20,648 nt of DNA from an uncultured Chitinophagaceae bacterium. GTDB lineage: Bacteria > Bacteroidota > Bacteroidia > Chitinophagales > Chitinophagaceae. Shown one piece after another: positions 1 to 8,338 of the stretch. The stretch's first letter is position 1, and each line of letters begins with the position of its first letter. Below the pieces are notes generated by a model. That model was not told the DNA's origin. It saw only the letters and a list, made by a program, of their open reading frames with translations, and did not search any database. The position numbers and the translations under genes are program-made. The DNA is taken from positions 1-20,648 of the forward strand of contig CAMPGT010000034.1 of assembly GCA_946885665.1 (NCBI GenBank), written 5' to 3'.

Positions 1-1
1 G

Positions 2-1219
2 AACATGAATATCAATGCAATTTCTGATTTGAAAATCAGGGCGGGCTGGGGACAAACCGGCAATCAGAATATCGACAACTTCGCGGCCATCACAACAGTT
101 GGTACGGCCAACTACCAGGTGTACTCCTTTGGCAGCACTTATTATCCTGCATACGGTCCGCGTAACCTCGGTAACGCTGCCATCCGCTGGGAAACAAGCG
201 AACAAACAAACATAGGCTTGGATGCAGAGCTGTTCAACAACAGGCTGTCCGTCACCTTCGACTACTTTGTCAAAAAAACCAATGATATGCTGTTGAGGTT
301 GCCGGTGCCCACTTATACAGGCTATCCCAACGCTCCGTTCACCAACGCAGGAAGCATCCAGAACAAAGGGTTTGATCTTGCCGTCAACTGGCGCGGACAG
401 AGTGGCGACTTCTCTTACAGCGTGGGCGGCAATGCGTCGATGTATAAAAATGAAGTCACTTCGCTGGGTGAAGGCAACAACCCGATCTATGGAACAGGCT
501 TTAAGTCGGCGCTTACCAAAACGGAGGTAGGCGGGCCGATGGGCAGGTTCTTCGGTTACAAATGGCTGGGAATATTCCAGACGCAGGATGAGATCAACGC
601 CTACCAGGGAAAAGACGGAAGCCTGCTGCAACCTCTTGCGCTTCCTGGTGATTTTAAATTTGCAGATACAGACGGCAACGGAGTCATTAATGATGATGAC
701 AGGGTGTACATTGGCAGCCCACATCCCGATCTTTATTTCGGATTTAATTTCAACCTTGCGTACAAGCAGTTCGACCTGTCGTCATCATTCACAGGCAGTG
801 CAGGAAATGACATGTGGAACGAACATCTTGCTAAATACTTTGTGTCGATTGACAACGTGCCGGCGAAAGCGTACACAGATGCCTGGCGCCAGGCAGGCGA
901 CGACACACGTTTTCCGAGGATATCTCAAACCAATAAGAATAACAACAACAGAACTTCTTCATGGTATGTAGAGGACGGGTCGTATGTAAGGCTGAAAAAC
1001 CTGCAGCTCGGATACACCTTCTCCCATGGATTGCTTGAAAGAACGAAACTGTTTTCTTCCTGCCGCATTTATTTGAGCGGGCAGAACCTGTTAACCTTTA
1101 CGAAGTACACGGGCATGGACCCGGAAGTGGGCAATGGAAGCCCTATACAACAGGGATTTGAAATTACCCGCTATCCGGCGTCAAGAATCGTTTCTATTGG
1201 TGTAAATGCACAGTTCTAA
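2..1219 (+). CDS. SusC/RagA-type TonB-dependent transporter, C-terminal part (5' end outside window)
   Basis: This is the C-terminal ~406 residues of a SusC-family outer-membrane transporter, which imports oligosaccharides using TonB energy together with a SusD lipoprotein. The frame is open to the left edge, so the Met at base 5 is an internal residue and the signal peptide, carboxypeptidase-like domain and plug are missing from view. What is visible is barrel sequence typical of the family. It includes the segment GDFKFADTDGNGVINDDD (about bases 640-700), followed by alternating aromatic/polar strands, the late motif YVRLKNLQLGYTF, and the terminal ...VNAQF with the aromatic last residue expected for outer-membrane assembly. 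The stop is 21 nt before the susD-like gene, the usual susC-susD order. The substrate cannot be read from this fragment. Confidence 0.95.
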   Translation, partial: NMNINAISDLKIRAGWGQTGNQNIDNFAAITTVGTANYQVYSFGSTYYPAYGPRNLGNAAIRWETSEQTNIGLDAELFNNRLSVTFDYFVKKTNDMLLRLPVPTYTGYPNAPFTNAGSIQNKGFDLAVNWRGQSGDFSYSVGGNASMYKNEVTSLGEGNNPIYGTGFKSALTKTEVGGPMGRFFGYKWLGIFQTQDEINAYQGKDGSLLQPLALPGDFKFADTDGNGVINDDDRVYIGSPHPDLYFGFNFNLAYKQFDLSSSFTGSAGNDMWNEHLAKYFVSIDNVPAKAYTDAWRQAGDDTRFPRISQTNKNNNNRTSSWYVEDGSYVRLKNLQLGYTFSHGLLERTKLFSSCRIYLSGQNLLTFTKYTGMDPEVGNGSPIQQGFEITRYPASRIVSIGVNAQF

Positions 1220-1240
1220 TAATATAATAAACATATACTG

Positions 1241-2797
1241 ATGAAGACGTTTAATAAATATATTTTTCTTGGACTAACGCTTATCGCTGCAGGCAGTTGT
1301 TCAAAAAAGAACCTCGATAAAACTGTTTATGGTGTCACTACTTCAGATAATTATTACGAAACTGAAGAGCAGATCAGGAACGCATTAACCGAATGTTATT
1401 ACCAGGTGAAGGGCGTTCCTTACAACACACTTCAAACAGCGCACTATTTCTTTGGCGACATCAGCACTGATGATGCATTGAAAGGTGGCGCCAGCGAAGC
1501 CGACTATGCAGACGGACAGCAAATACAGAACTTCACGATGACCTCTACCAATGCGGTGGCCGGCTTTTTATGGTCGAGCGCGTACACGCTCATTAACAGG
1601 TGCAATACGGTAATTGAAAACGCGCCGAATGCCACTGGCGACAAGGATTTGCTGACCCGGTATACAAATGAAGCCAAATTCCTTCGTGCATGGGCGTATT
1701 TCAATTTAGTTACGGCATATGGCGGCGTTCCGCTGATTGTAAAGAACCTGGAGCCCGATGATATACTGCTTCCCAAGTCATCCCCGGAAGAGGTTTTTGC
1801 GCAGATATATACAGATCTCACCGATGCCACTGCGCTTCCCAAAAGAAGTGAATACCCTGAATCAGAAATGGGCAGGGTAACATCGGGCGCCGCATGGGCC
1901 CTGATTGGAAAGTCGTACATGTTCCAGGGAGATTTTCCCAACGCAGAGACGGCATTCAGCAAAGTGGTTACTTCTGGTGAATATGAATTGAATTCGGAAT
2001 ACTACATGAACTTTGAAAATGAGTTTCGCAACAGCAAGGAGTCCGTCTTCGAAATTCAGTTCCAGGCCATTCCCGGCGTTTACCCTGCCGTGGGCAACCA
2101 GTTGCTGGAGTTTTTCTCTTCAAGAAGCACTGAAGGCGGCTGGGGATTTCATATTCCTTCACAGGATCTTTGGGATGCTTATGATCCGGACGATCCACGG
2201 CTGACTTATATCTTTATCAGGCCGGGCGATAAATTTGCAGGAGACAACCATGTGCAGGATAATTCCATCTCACCCAATGGCTACCAGGACAGAAAAATAT
2301 TTGTGAAAACGGATGAGCGCAATGGCTATTTAAACAACGTGAATAAAAACTGGACAGTGATCCGTTATGCAGATGTTTTGCTGATGTATGCAGAGGCGTT
2401 GAATGAAAACGGCAATTCCGGCGCCGCACTGCCTTACTTAAACGACGTTCGCGAAAGGGCCAGGAATTCTAACCCGCTTGATCCGAAGAGGGAGATACAG
2501 GCGTATGTTCCCCCGACCGATCCTTCGGTTTCCTTACCAGATGTGACGACAACCGACAAGGCGGAACTGCGTAAAGCCATCTGGAAGGAGCGCCGTCTTG
2601 AACTAGGCATGGAGGGTCATCGCCGTTTCGATCTTTTGCGCCAGAAGAGATTTGGAGAAGTAATGCGGGCGTATGCAACAAAGTATAACGTGGATAAGGG
2701 TAAGCTGTTTAGCGACGATCGCGATTATCTTTTACCTATTCCCTCCAATGAAGTTACCCTGAGCCAGGGAACGATCGAGCAAAATCCGAAATATTAG
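1241..2797 (+). CDS. SusD/RagB family glycan-binding outer-membrane lipoprotein
   Basis: This 518-residue protein is the surface glycan-binding partner that sits as a lid on the SusC transporter. The N-terminus is a lipoprotein signal with a lipobox ending at Cys20 (AAGSC), followed by SKK. The N-terminal half carries the helical TPR-like SusD region with RAWAYFNLVTAYGGVPL (about residues 150-166). The C-terminal half carries the family hallmarks RYADVLLMYAEALNE, then KERRLELGMEGHRRFDLLR, and an end of the form PIPSNEV...QNPKY. The length is normal for the family (about 500-600). The gene follows SusC by 21 nt and precedes the GH130-like fusion gene by 19 nt, so all are likely co-transcribed. 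Family assignment is firm; the ligand is unknown. Confidence 0.97.
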   Translation: MKTFNKYIFLGLTLIAAGSCSKKNLDKTVYGVTTSDNYYETEEQIRNALTECYYQVKGVPYNTLQTAHYFFGDISTDDALKGGASEADYADGQQIQNFTMTSTNAVAGFLWSSAYTLINRCNTVIENAPNATGDKDLLTRYTNEAKFLRAWAYFNLVTAYGGVPLIVKNLEPDDILLPKSSPEEVFAQIYTDLTDATALPKRSEYPESEMGRVTSGAAWALIGKSYMFQGDFPNAETAFSKVVTSGEYELNSEYYMNFENEFRNSKESVFEIQFQAIPGVYPAVGNQLLEFFSSRSTEGGWGFHIPSQDLWDAYDPDDPRLTYIFIRPGDKFAGDNHVQDNSISPNGYQDRKIFVKTDERNGYLNNVNKNWTVIRYADVLLMYAEALNENGNSGAALPYLNDVRERARNSNPLDPKREIQAYVPPTDPSVSLPDVTTTDKAELRKAIWKERRLELGMEGHRRFDLLRQKRFGEVMRAYATKYNVDKGKLFSDDRDYLLPIPSNEVTLSQGTIEQNPKY

Positions 2798-2816
2798 CAA
2801 ACAATCAGTAATCGCC

Positions 2817-4748
2817 ATGAGAGTAATGAAAATTTCCGGAGTTGTGTTGTTGGTCGGTACGATCGTGTTTTTTCTTTCTTTCAAAAAAGAAAAAGAGGCC
2901 AACTGGCAACTGGGACCCTTTGAGAAGGTGGATGAAGCGAATCCCATTCTTGGGCCCAACGAAGCGGCAACGTTTTTCTGCCCGGTGAGGAAAGAGAATA
3001 TCCATTGGGAAGCCAAGGATGTTTTCAATCCTTCGGCAGTGGTGATTGATGGGAAGGTGGCGCTGTTGTATCGTGCAGAAGACAAGGTGGGTAAATACGC
3101 CGGTACGTCGAGGATCGGGCTCGCTTTAAGTTCGGACGGCATTAATTTTAAAAGAGAACCGGAACCTGTTTTGTATCCCGCCGCGGATGCCTTTAAAAAA
3201 TACGAGTGGGAGGGTGGTTGCGAAGATCCAAGAGTGGTGCAGGATGCGAATGGCACCTATTACATGACCTACTCTGCCTGGGAGGGTACGAATTCGTATA
3301 TGTCGATCGCTTCTTCGAAGGATTTGAGAAACTGGACCAAGTACGGGCCCGTATTCAGAAAGGCGCTTGGAGGAAAATATGAACACGTTTGGGTGAAATC
3401 CGGTGCGATCGTCACGAAGAGAGTCGGCAGCAAAATGATCGCGCAGAAGATTAAAGGTAAATACTGGATGTACTGGGGCGATACCCATGTTTTTCTTGCC
3501 ACTTCCACCGACCTCGTTAACTGGACCCCTGTTGAATATGAAGCTGGCGAGAGAAGAGATGAAACCGTGCGCGCGATGTATAAAGACATTAAACCCGTAT
3601 TCGGTCCGAGGAAAGGAAAATTCGACAGCGACCTTGTGGAACCTGGTCCGGCCCCTATGATCACTGACAACGGCATCCTGTTTATTTACAATAGCCGCAA
3701 CAGCGAGCGGTATGGTGATCCGAAGCTTGCGCCGGGAACCTACTCTGCCGGACAGATATTGCTCGACAAAAATGATCCATCAAAAGTCATTAGCCGTGCG
3801 GATAATTATTTTATGACGCCCGACAGGGATTTTGAAATAAACGGCCAGGTGAACAGAGTTTGTTTCGTCGAAGGATTGGTTTATTTCAACAATAAATGGT
3901 TCCTGTATTACGGCACCGCCGATTCAAAGATTGCAGTTGCCGAGTACAATCCGGCCGAGAATGTGAGTGCACCGCAATTCCCGGAGGAGAAACTGGGTTG
4001 GCAACTCGGATCGCAGGCATACACGTTCAACCGCTTTTCATTTTTTGAAGCGGTGGAAAAAATAAAAACTTGCGGGCTCAAGTATGTGGAGGGTTATCCC
4101 GGACAGGTGATAGGAGGGGGATTTGAAGGTAATATGGATTACCACATGCCGGAGGATAAAATGAAAAAAGTATTGAGCAAGTTGAGGGCCGAAGGAGTGG
4201 CGATGGTGTCATTCGGCGTAACCGTTGCCGACAACGAAGGCGACTGGCGGCAGTTATTCAAATTCGCGAATACTATGGGCATCAGGAATCTCACTGCGGA
4301 ACCCGATCCGAAATTTATGCCGCTTTTATCTGAGCTCTGCGACAGGTATAAGATTAACCTCGCCATTCACAATCACCCCGAACCAACCAGGTACTGGAAC
4401 CCCGATATTGTTTTGAACGCGATAAAGGGTCAGAGCAAAAGGATCGGAATGTGTGCAGACATTGGCCACTGGATACGCTCAGGATTGGATCCGGTAGAAT
4501 GTTTGAAAAAAGCAGAGGGCCACATCGTTCAACTGCATTTTAAAGATTTGAACAAAAAAAGCAAGGATGCGCATGACGTTCATTGGGGCCAGGGTGTTGC
4601 CAATGTAAAAGCGGTTATGCAGGAATTGAAAAGGCAAAAGTTCAAAGGACTGTTTTCCGTGGAATATGAACATAACTGGGAGAACAACGTACCCGACGTG
4701 CAGGCAAGCGTCAATTATTTTAGGCAAATTGTGCCCACACTTCAATAA
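2817..4748 (+). CDS. Membrane-anchored fusion: GH130-like beta-propeller + sugar isomerase/epimerase-type TIM barrel
   Basis: This is a 643-residue two-domain protein. Residues ~5-22 form a hydrophobic segment with no lipobox Cys, so it is probably a signal anchor or an unusual signal peptide; a second Met at residue 4 is an equally possible start. Residues ~35-380 resemble the five-bladed propeller of GH130. They contain NPILGPN, GGCEDPRVV with E136-D137-P138-R139 (this Asp is the general acid in characterised GH130 enzymes), ATSTDLVNW, DLVEPGPAP and a closing WFLYYGTADSKIAVA. Residues ~390-643 are an AP-endonuclease-2/xylose-isomerase-like barrel with plausible metal ligands E495 (TAEP), H518/H520 (HNH), D548 and H551 (CADIGHW), H574 (LHFKD) and E616 (VEYEH). 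GH130 enzymes cleave mannosides by phosphorolysis or hydrolysis. Secreted barrels of the second type include epimerases and 3-keto-glycoside lyases or hydratases. The combined activity is not known to me. It lies within the SusCD operon. Confidence 0.85.
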   Translation: MRVMKISGVVLLVGTIVFFLSFKKEKEANWQLGPFEKVDEANPILGPNEAATFFCPVRKENIHWEAKDVFNPSAVVIDGKVALLYRAEDKVGKYAGTSRIGLALSSDGINFKREPEPVLYPAADAFKKYEWEGGCEDPRVVQDANGTYYMTYSAWEGTNSYMSIASSKDLRNWTKYGPVFRKALGGKYEHVWVKSGAIVTKRVGSKMIAQKIKGKYWMYWGDTHVFLATSTDLVNWTPVEYEAGERRDETVRAMYKDIKPVFGPRKGKFDSDLVEPGPAPMITDNGILFIYNSRNSERYGDPKLAPGTYSAGQILLDKNDPSKVISRADNYFMTPDRDFEINGQVNRVCFVEGLVYFNNKWFLYYGTADSKIAVAEYNPAENVSAPQFPEEKLGWQLGSQAYTFNRFSFFEAVEKIKTCGLKYVEGYPGQVIGGGFEGNMDYHMPEDKMKKVLSKLRAEGVAMVSFGVTVADNEGDWRQLFKFANTMGIRNLTAEPDPKFMPLLSELCDRYKINLAIHNHPEPTRYWNPDIVLNAIKGQSKRIGMCADIGHWIRSGLDPVECLKKAEGHIVQLHFKDLNKKSKDAHDVHWGQGVANVKAVMQELKRQKFKGLFSVEYEHNWENNVPDVQASVNYFRQIVPTLQ

Positions 4749-4763
4749 TTTAAAAAAACACTG

Positions 4764-5972
4764 ATGAGACTAACGATCAATTTCGTTGCAGCAGCTTTTG
4801 CGCTGGCTTTTGCAGGTGGCTGCAACAGCAATGGAGAAACGGGCAATAAAGAAAAGCTTACCGATTTTGAGGGGCAGCAGGGGCAATTTGAATGGCAGTT
4901 TCCCAATAAAGACAAAGAAAAAGCATGGAAGCACTATTCTTTCAGCGAAGAAAGATGGTGGGGCACCTTTCCGAAAGACCTTAAGGCGCCGGCCGACATG
5001 TATGAAGAATACCCCTGGGCGCTCGGACCTTTTACAAAATATCAAGGAAACCCTGTGCTGGCGCCCACACCGGGCGCATGGGACCAGGGACGGCACGATG
5101 GCGGCGTTCATAATGGTTCCATCATCGTGAAAGATGGTGTATTCTATTATGTGTACCGCGGCGAGCAGCCGATAGATGTAAAGCAAAATACCCCGATCAA
5201 TTATATCTGTGACATTGGTGTCGCCACCAGTACCGATGGTGTGCATTTCACAAAAGATACTGTTAACAGCCCCTTCTTTCGCAACGGCGAGGACAGGAAA
5301 TACAGTTATGAAGACGTGAACATCGCGAAGTATGGCGACACTTATTATTTATTTTGCAACCAGTGGTACTGGCCAAAAACAAGCGACCTTACCGTTAACG
5401 GAACCTTCCTCGCCACTTCTAAGGACCTGGTGAATTGGAAGAAGGTGGGAATGGTGTTTCCCAAAGCAAAACGCACACACAGGAATGCCGTTGTGCTGCA
5501 GAATGCGCAAAATGAAGCTGTAAAAATTAATGGGAAATTCGTGATGTACATCAACGACGGACTGATGGCGTATTCGGATGACATGATCCATTGGGAATCG
5601 AAAGAAGTGGACCATTCATGGCCCGGAGGCGAGGGATGTTTTGCGCTGACCGACCACGATCCCTCTCATCCCGATCAGATCATCCTGTTCACTGGTGGCA
5701 ATCACACGGGCCATTTTTATGCTGCCGGACAGGTGTTGCTTTCGAAATCGAATCCTGAGAAGCCCATTCAATATCTTCCGCGCCCCTTCCTTGCTGCTGA
5801 AACGTCTATTCCCTGGGAAAATGGATTTTCCGTGGAGGATCACAACAAGTCGATATCCAGTTTTGCGGATTGCATTTTCTTCAACGGCCTAACGTCGCAC
5901 AATGGAAAATGGTGGCTGTATTACGGAGGAAGTGAGTATTACACGTGCCTGGCAACGGCACCAAAAAAATAA
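4764..5972 (+). CDS. GH130-like (GH43/GH32-fold superfamily) beta-propeller lipoprotein
   Basis: This 402-residue predicted lipoprotein has a signal peptide ending in a lipobox at Cys20 (AGGC). The rest is one five-bladed propeller. It has GPFTKYQGNPVL near residue 90, repeated blade motifs of the type VATSTDGVHF and ATSKDLVNWKKVG, the segment YEDVNIAKYGDTYYLF with E183-D184, and a final blade WWLYYGGSEYYTCLATA. Blade motifs and the NPVL segment match the neighbouring fusion protein, so the two are probably diverged relatives. Where that protein has GCEDPRV, this one has YEDVNI, so the Pro-Arg of the GH130 signature is not kept. A glycoside hydrolase or phosphorylase acting on the operon's glycan is the best guess; assignment to GH130 rather than GH43 or an unclassified relative is uncertain. 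It starts 15 nt after the fusion gene. Confidence 0.8.
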   Translation: MRLTINFVAAAFALAFAGGCNSNGETGNKEKLTDFEGQQGQFEWQFPNKDKEKAWKHYSFSEERWWGTFPKDLKAPADMYEEYPWALGPFTKYQGNPVLAPTPGAWDQGRHDGGVHNGSIIVKDGVFYYVYRGEQPIDVKQNTPINYICDIGVATSTDGVHFTKDTVNSPFFRNGEDRKYSYEDVNIAKYGDTYYLFCNQWYWPKTSDLTVNGTFLATSKDLVNWKKVGMVFPKAKRTHRNAVVLQNAQNEAVKINGKFVMYINDGLMAYSDDMIHWESKEVDHSWPGGEGCFALTDHDPSHPDQIILFTGGNHTGHFYAAGQVLLSKSNPEKPIQYLPRPFLAAETSIPWENGFSVEDHNKSISSFADCIFFNGLTSHNGKWWLYYGGSEYYTCLATAPKK

Positions 5973-5979
5973 AAAGTTA

Positions 5980-7710
5980 ATGCGTACGCTATATTTAATA
6001 TTTTTTGCAGTTGGTGCGGCGGGCTTTGACGCGGCCGGCCAGCAGCGCGCGATTGAGCAGGTAAAGATTGAAGCAGTGGAAGCATGGCCGCGGGATCCGA
6101 AGCCTTACGCGCCGTTCGACTGGAAGGAGCGCTCCCTTGCCTTCGATGAATATATTTTCGACTGGAACAAGACGAGCGAATTCCCGACAATCAAGTTGGA
6201 TACGACCCACTACAACATGGAGACGAATACCGTTTATATTCCTGCTTATTATGGTGATGAAAGGATCGAACATGATGGCATGCAGGACGGACTGACATTC
6301 ATCGCGGCGGTAGTGGGAGCCACTTTATGCGGCAGGGAAAAGGACAGTGTGAAAGTAGGTGACGAGGTATACAATTATGTGGATATGCTGCGCACTTTCA
6401 AGCACGATTATGGCCATCGGAAAATTGTTTACTCGTTTGCCAATCCTGAACATGACAGGAACCATACCGACTGGTGGTATGATGTGGGTCCGTCTTTGCT
6501 TTACTACATGATTGGCGATTTGTATCCTGAGGAAAAAGGGATGGGCGACAGGCTCAAAGAAATTGCTGACGGTTTTTATGAGATGGTCGTAAATCTCGGC
6601 GGATCGTCTCCTGACTTCTGGCACCAGGCTTACAATTTTGATACGGGAAAACCGGTGAACGGTGTAACCTGGAACGGCAAAACCCTTGCCTGGAAATGCC
6701 CCGAAGCCGGCGTTGTGGCGGCCATCGTTGAGTACTGGGCCTATAAGCAGTTTGGAGACGATAAGTATTTGACGGCTGCTAAATGGTGCATGGATTATTA
6801 CGAGCAGCTCGACAAAAATCCTTATTACGAAATGAGCATAAGTTTCGGGCCATATATTGCAGCGAGAATGAATGCGGAGGCGGGCACAAACTATGATCCC
6901 GGCCGTTATATCAACTGGCTCATCAAAGGCTCTGATGTGCGCAGGGGATATGGCGTAACGGAAGGAACCTGGAATGGCTACGATGTGTATGGGCTCGTCG
7001 GCAGCAGGAAAGACAGTGGCGAAGGTTATGTGTTTGGATTGGAAACCTTTTCCAACGCATTTATGGCGCCTGCGGTAAAGTATGATCCGCGGTATGCGAA
7101 AACAGTTGCAAAATGGTTGCTCAACGCGGGTAACGCAGCACGCTTTTTTTATGCGGATCAGTTACCTGCCTCCAATCAATTTTATGGCGACAAATATATT
7201 CATGCAGATCAACACGTGATTCCGTATGAAGGTCTGCGGTATTCGGAAGCGGGTCAGTCGCCGCGCGCAACAGGCGACGCTGTTGCCTACAATAAAATAT
7301 GGGCAGACTACGGCCCAACGTTCGATGTGGGCCGGCAATGCACCAACCTGGGTATTTACGATGGCGCGTGGGCCGGTTTCTTTGGCGCCATTTTGAAGAG
7401 CACGAACGTTCCGAAAATACTCCAAATTGATCTAAATAAACTGGACTTTTTCAGCGACAGTACTTATCCTTCTTATTTATATTACAATCCCTACACCGTT
7501 AAAAAATCGGTGCAGATAAATTTGCGGGCAAAGTCTGATTTATTTAATGTACTTACCGGAAAATACGTAGCGCGCAACGTTTCCGGCGATTACTCAGTTA
7601 AGATGAAAGCCGACGAAGTGATGTCTTTAGTGGTGGCGCCGGCTAAAAGCCGGGTGACTCGCGAGGGTAAAAAGATATTGATCAATAATATCGTTGTAGC
7701 CTATCATTAG
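5980..7710 (+). CDS. Secreted protein of unknown family, probable alpha/alpha-toroid (glycosidase-like)
   Basis: I do not recognise the family. The chosen start (ATG at 5980) lies 7 nt after the preceding stop and opens a signal peptide (MRTLYLIFFAVGAAG..., likely cleaved near AAGQQ). An upstream in-frame ATG at 5902 would add 26 residues that overlap the previous gene and hide the signal, so I rejected it. The mature ~555 residues are rich in Trp, Tyr and acidic residues. They show a run of amphipathic helical hairpins, for example WWYDVGPSLLYYMIGDLYP, AAIVEYWAYKQFGDDKYLTAAKWCMDYY and YAKTVAKWLLNAGNAARF, as in six-hairpin (alpha/alpha)6 glycosidases and lyases. A short beta-rich tail (about the last 100 residues) with KADEVMSLVVAP ends the protein. 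As the last gene of the SusCD operon, it probably acts on the same glycan in the periplasm or at the cell surface. Catalytic residues cannot be named. Confidence 0.75.
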   Translation: MRTLYLIFFAVGAAGFDAAGQQRAIEQVKIEAVEAWPRDPKPYAPFDWKERSLAFDEYIFDWNKTSEFPTIKLDTTHYNMETNTVYIPAYYGDERIEHDGMQDGLTFIAAVVGATLCGREKDSVKVGDEVYNYVDMLRTFKHDYGHRKIVYSFANPEHDRNHTDWWYDVGPSLLYYMIGDLYPEEKGMGDRLKEIADGFYEMVVNLGGSSPDFWHQAYNFDTGKPVNGVTWNGKTLAWKCPEAGVVAAIVEYWAYKQFGDDKYLTAAKWCMDYYEQLDKNPYYEMSISFGPYIAARMNAEAGTNYDPGRYINWLIKGSDVRRGYGVTEGTWNGYDVYGLVGSRKDSGEGYVFGLETFSNAFMAPAVKYDPRYAKTVAKWLLNAGNAARFFYADQLPASNQFYGDKYIHADQHVIPYEGLRYSEAGQSPRATGDAVAYNKIWADYGPTFDVGRQCTNLGIYDGAWAGFFGAILKSTNVPKILQIDLNKLDFFSDSTYPSYLYYNPYTVKKSVQINLRAKSDLFNVLTGKYVARNVSGDYSVKMKADEVMSLVVAPAKSRVTREGKKILINNIVVAYH

Positions 7711-7757
7711 GCGGGTTGTCATATTCTTTTATTTTCTTTTGTAACCTTTTTTGACCT

Positions 7758-7778
7758 TGTTTATCTAATTAATAAACA
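7758..7778. promoter_or_regulatory. Perfect 7-bp inverted repeat upstream of the DUF4142 gene
   Basis: The arms TGTTTAT (7758-7764) and ATAAACA (7772-7778) are exact reverse complements separated by 7 nt. The centre is 31 nt before the ATG at 7799, in the only intergenic gap (88 nt) between the PUL and the DUF4142-cupredoxin pair. Size and spacing suit a dimeric repressor or CRP/FNR-type operator, but the surroundings are AT-rich and chance is possible. I saw no convincing Bacteroidota -33/-7 promoter pair in the gap. Confidence 0.35.
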
Positions 7779-7798
7779 TTCATCAAAAAAGATATACA

Positions 7799-8338
7799 AT
7801 GAACCACAGCATGCTTCGTGTGCCTGGAGTGGCATCTTTTGCCCTCGCACTTTTATTTTCCGCGCCGTTAAGTGCGCAGGAAACACAGCTTTCCGATCCC
7901 GAAATTGCCTCCGTGGCCGTTGCGGCCAACCAGGTAGATATCGATTACGCCCGGCTGGCGCAGAATAAATCGAAAAACCAGGACATACTTGAATTTGCGC
8001 GCACAATGGCGAAAGATCACCAGGGCGTTATCGATCAGGCAGTGGCCCTTGTCACCAAATTGAACGTTACGCCAAAAGACAATGCAGTAAGCCAAAAATT
8101 GAAGGCCGATGCTGAAAAAACAAGAAAATCGCTGAACACAAAGTCGGGTAAAGCGTTTGACAAGGCCTACATCGATAACGAGGTGGCCTATCATCAAGCC
8201 GTTGTTTCGGTAGTGGAAGGTACCTTGATACCCCAAAGCCAAAACGCAGAGCTGAAAGCGTTGCTTCAACAGGTATTACCCGTATTGAAAACCCACCTGG
8301 ATCACGCTGTCATGGTACAGGGAAAAATAGGCGGTTAA
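7799..8338 (+). CDS. DUF4142 family exported helical protein
   Basis: This 179-residue exported protein has a signal peptide (residues 1 to about 26, ending LLFSAPLSAQ). The mature part matches DUF4142, a ferritin-like four-helix family common in Bacteroidota and Proteobacteria. It shows LSDPEIASVAVAANQVDIDYARLA, FARTMAKDHQGVIDQ, KAFDKAYIDNEVAYHQAVV and KTHLDHAVMVQGKI. The His and Asp/Glu residues in these helices (DH, EVAYH, HLDHA) have the spacing of the family's conserved positions, but metal binding is unproven. The biochemical role of DUF4142 is not established; members often lie near stress or metal genes. The stop overlaps the next start in TAATG, so translation with the cupredoxin gene is coupled. 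Confidence 0.92.
   Translation: MNHSMLRVPGVASFALALLFSAPLSAQETQLSDPEIASVAVAANQVDIDYARLAQNKSKNQDILEFARTMAKDHQGVIDQAVALVTKLNVTPKDNAVSQKLKADAEKTRKSLNTKSGKAFDKAYIDNEVAYHQAVVSVVEGTLIPQSQNAELKALLQQVLPVLKTHLDHAVMVQGKIGG

Noticed and set aside
5902..5979. An N-terminal extension of the toroid-like protein starting at ATG 5902.
   Set aside because: It overlaps the preceding propeller gene by 71 nt and would bury the clear signal peptide that starts at 5980.
7711..7798. Possible Bacteroidota promoter (TTG ... TAnnTTTG) in the gap before the DUF4142 gene.
   Set aside because: TTG and TA-T-rich stretches occur, but no pair fits both the consensus and the 17-23 nt spacing.
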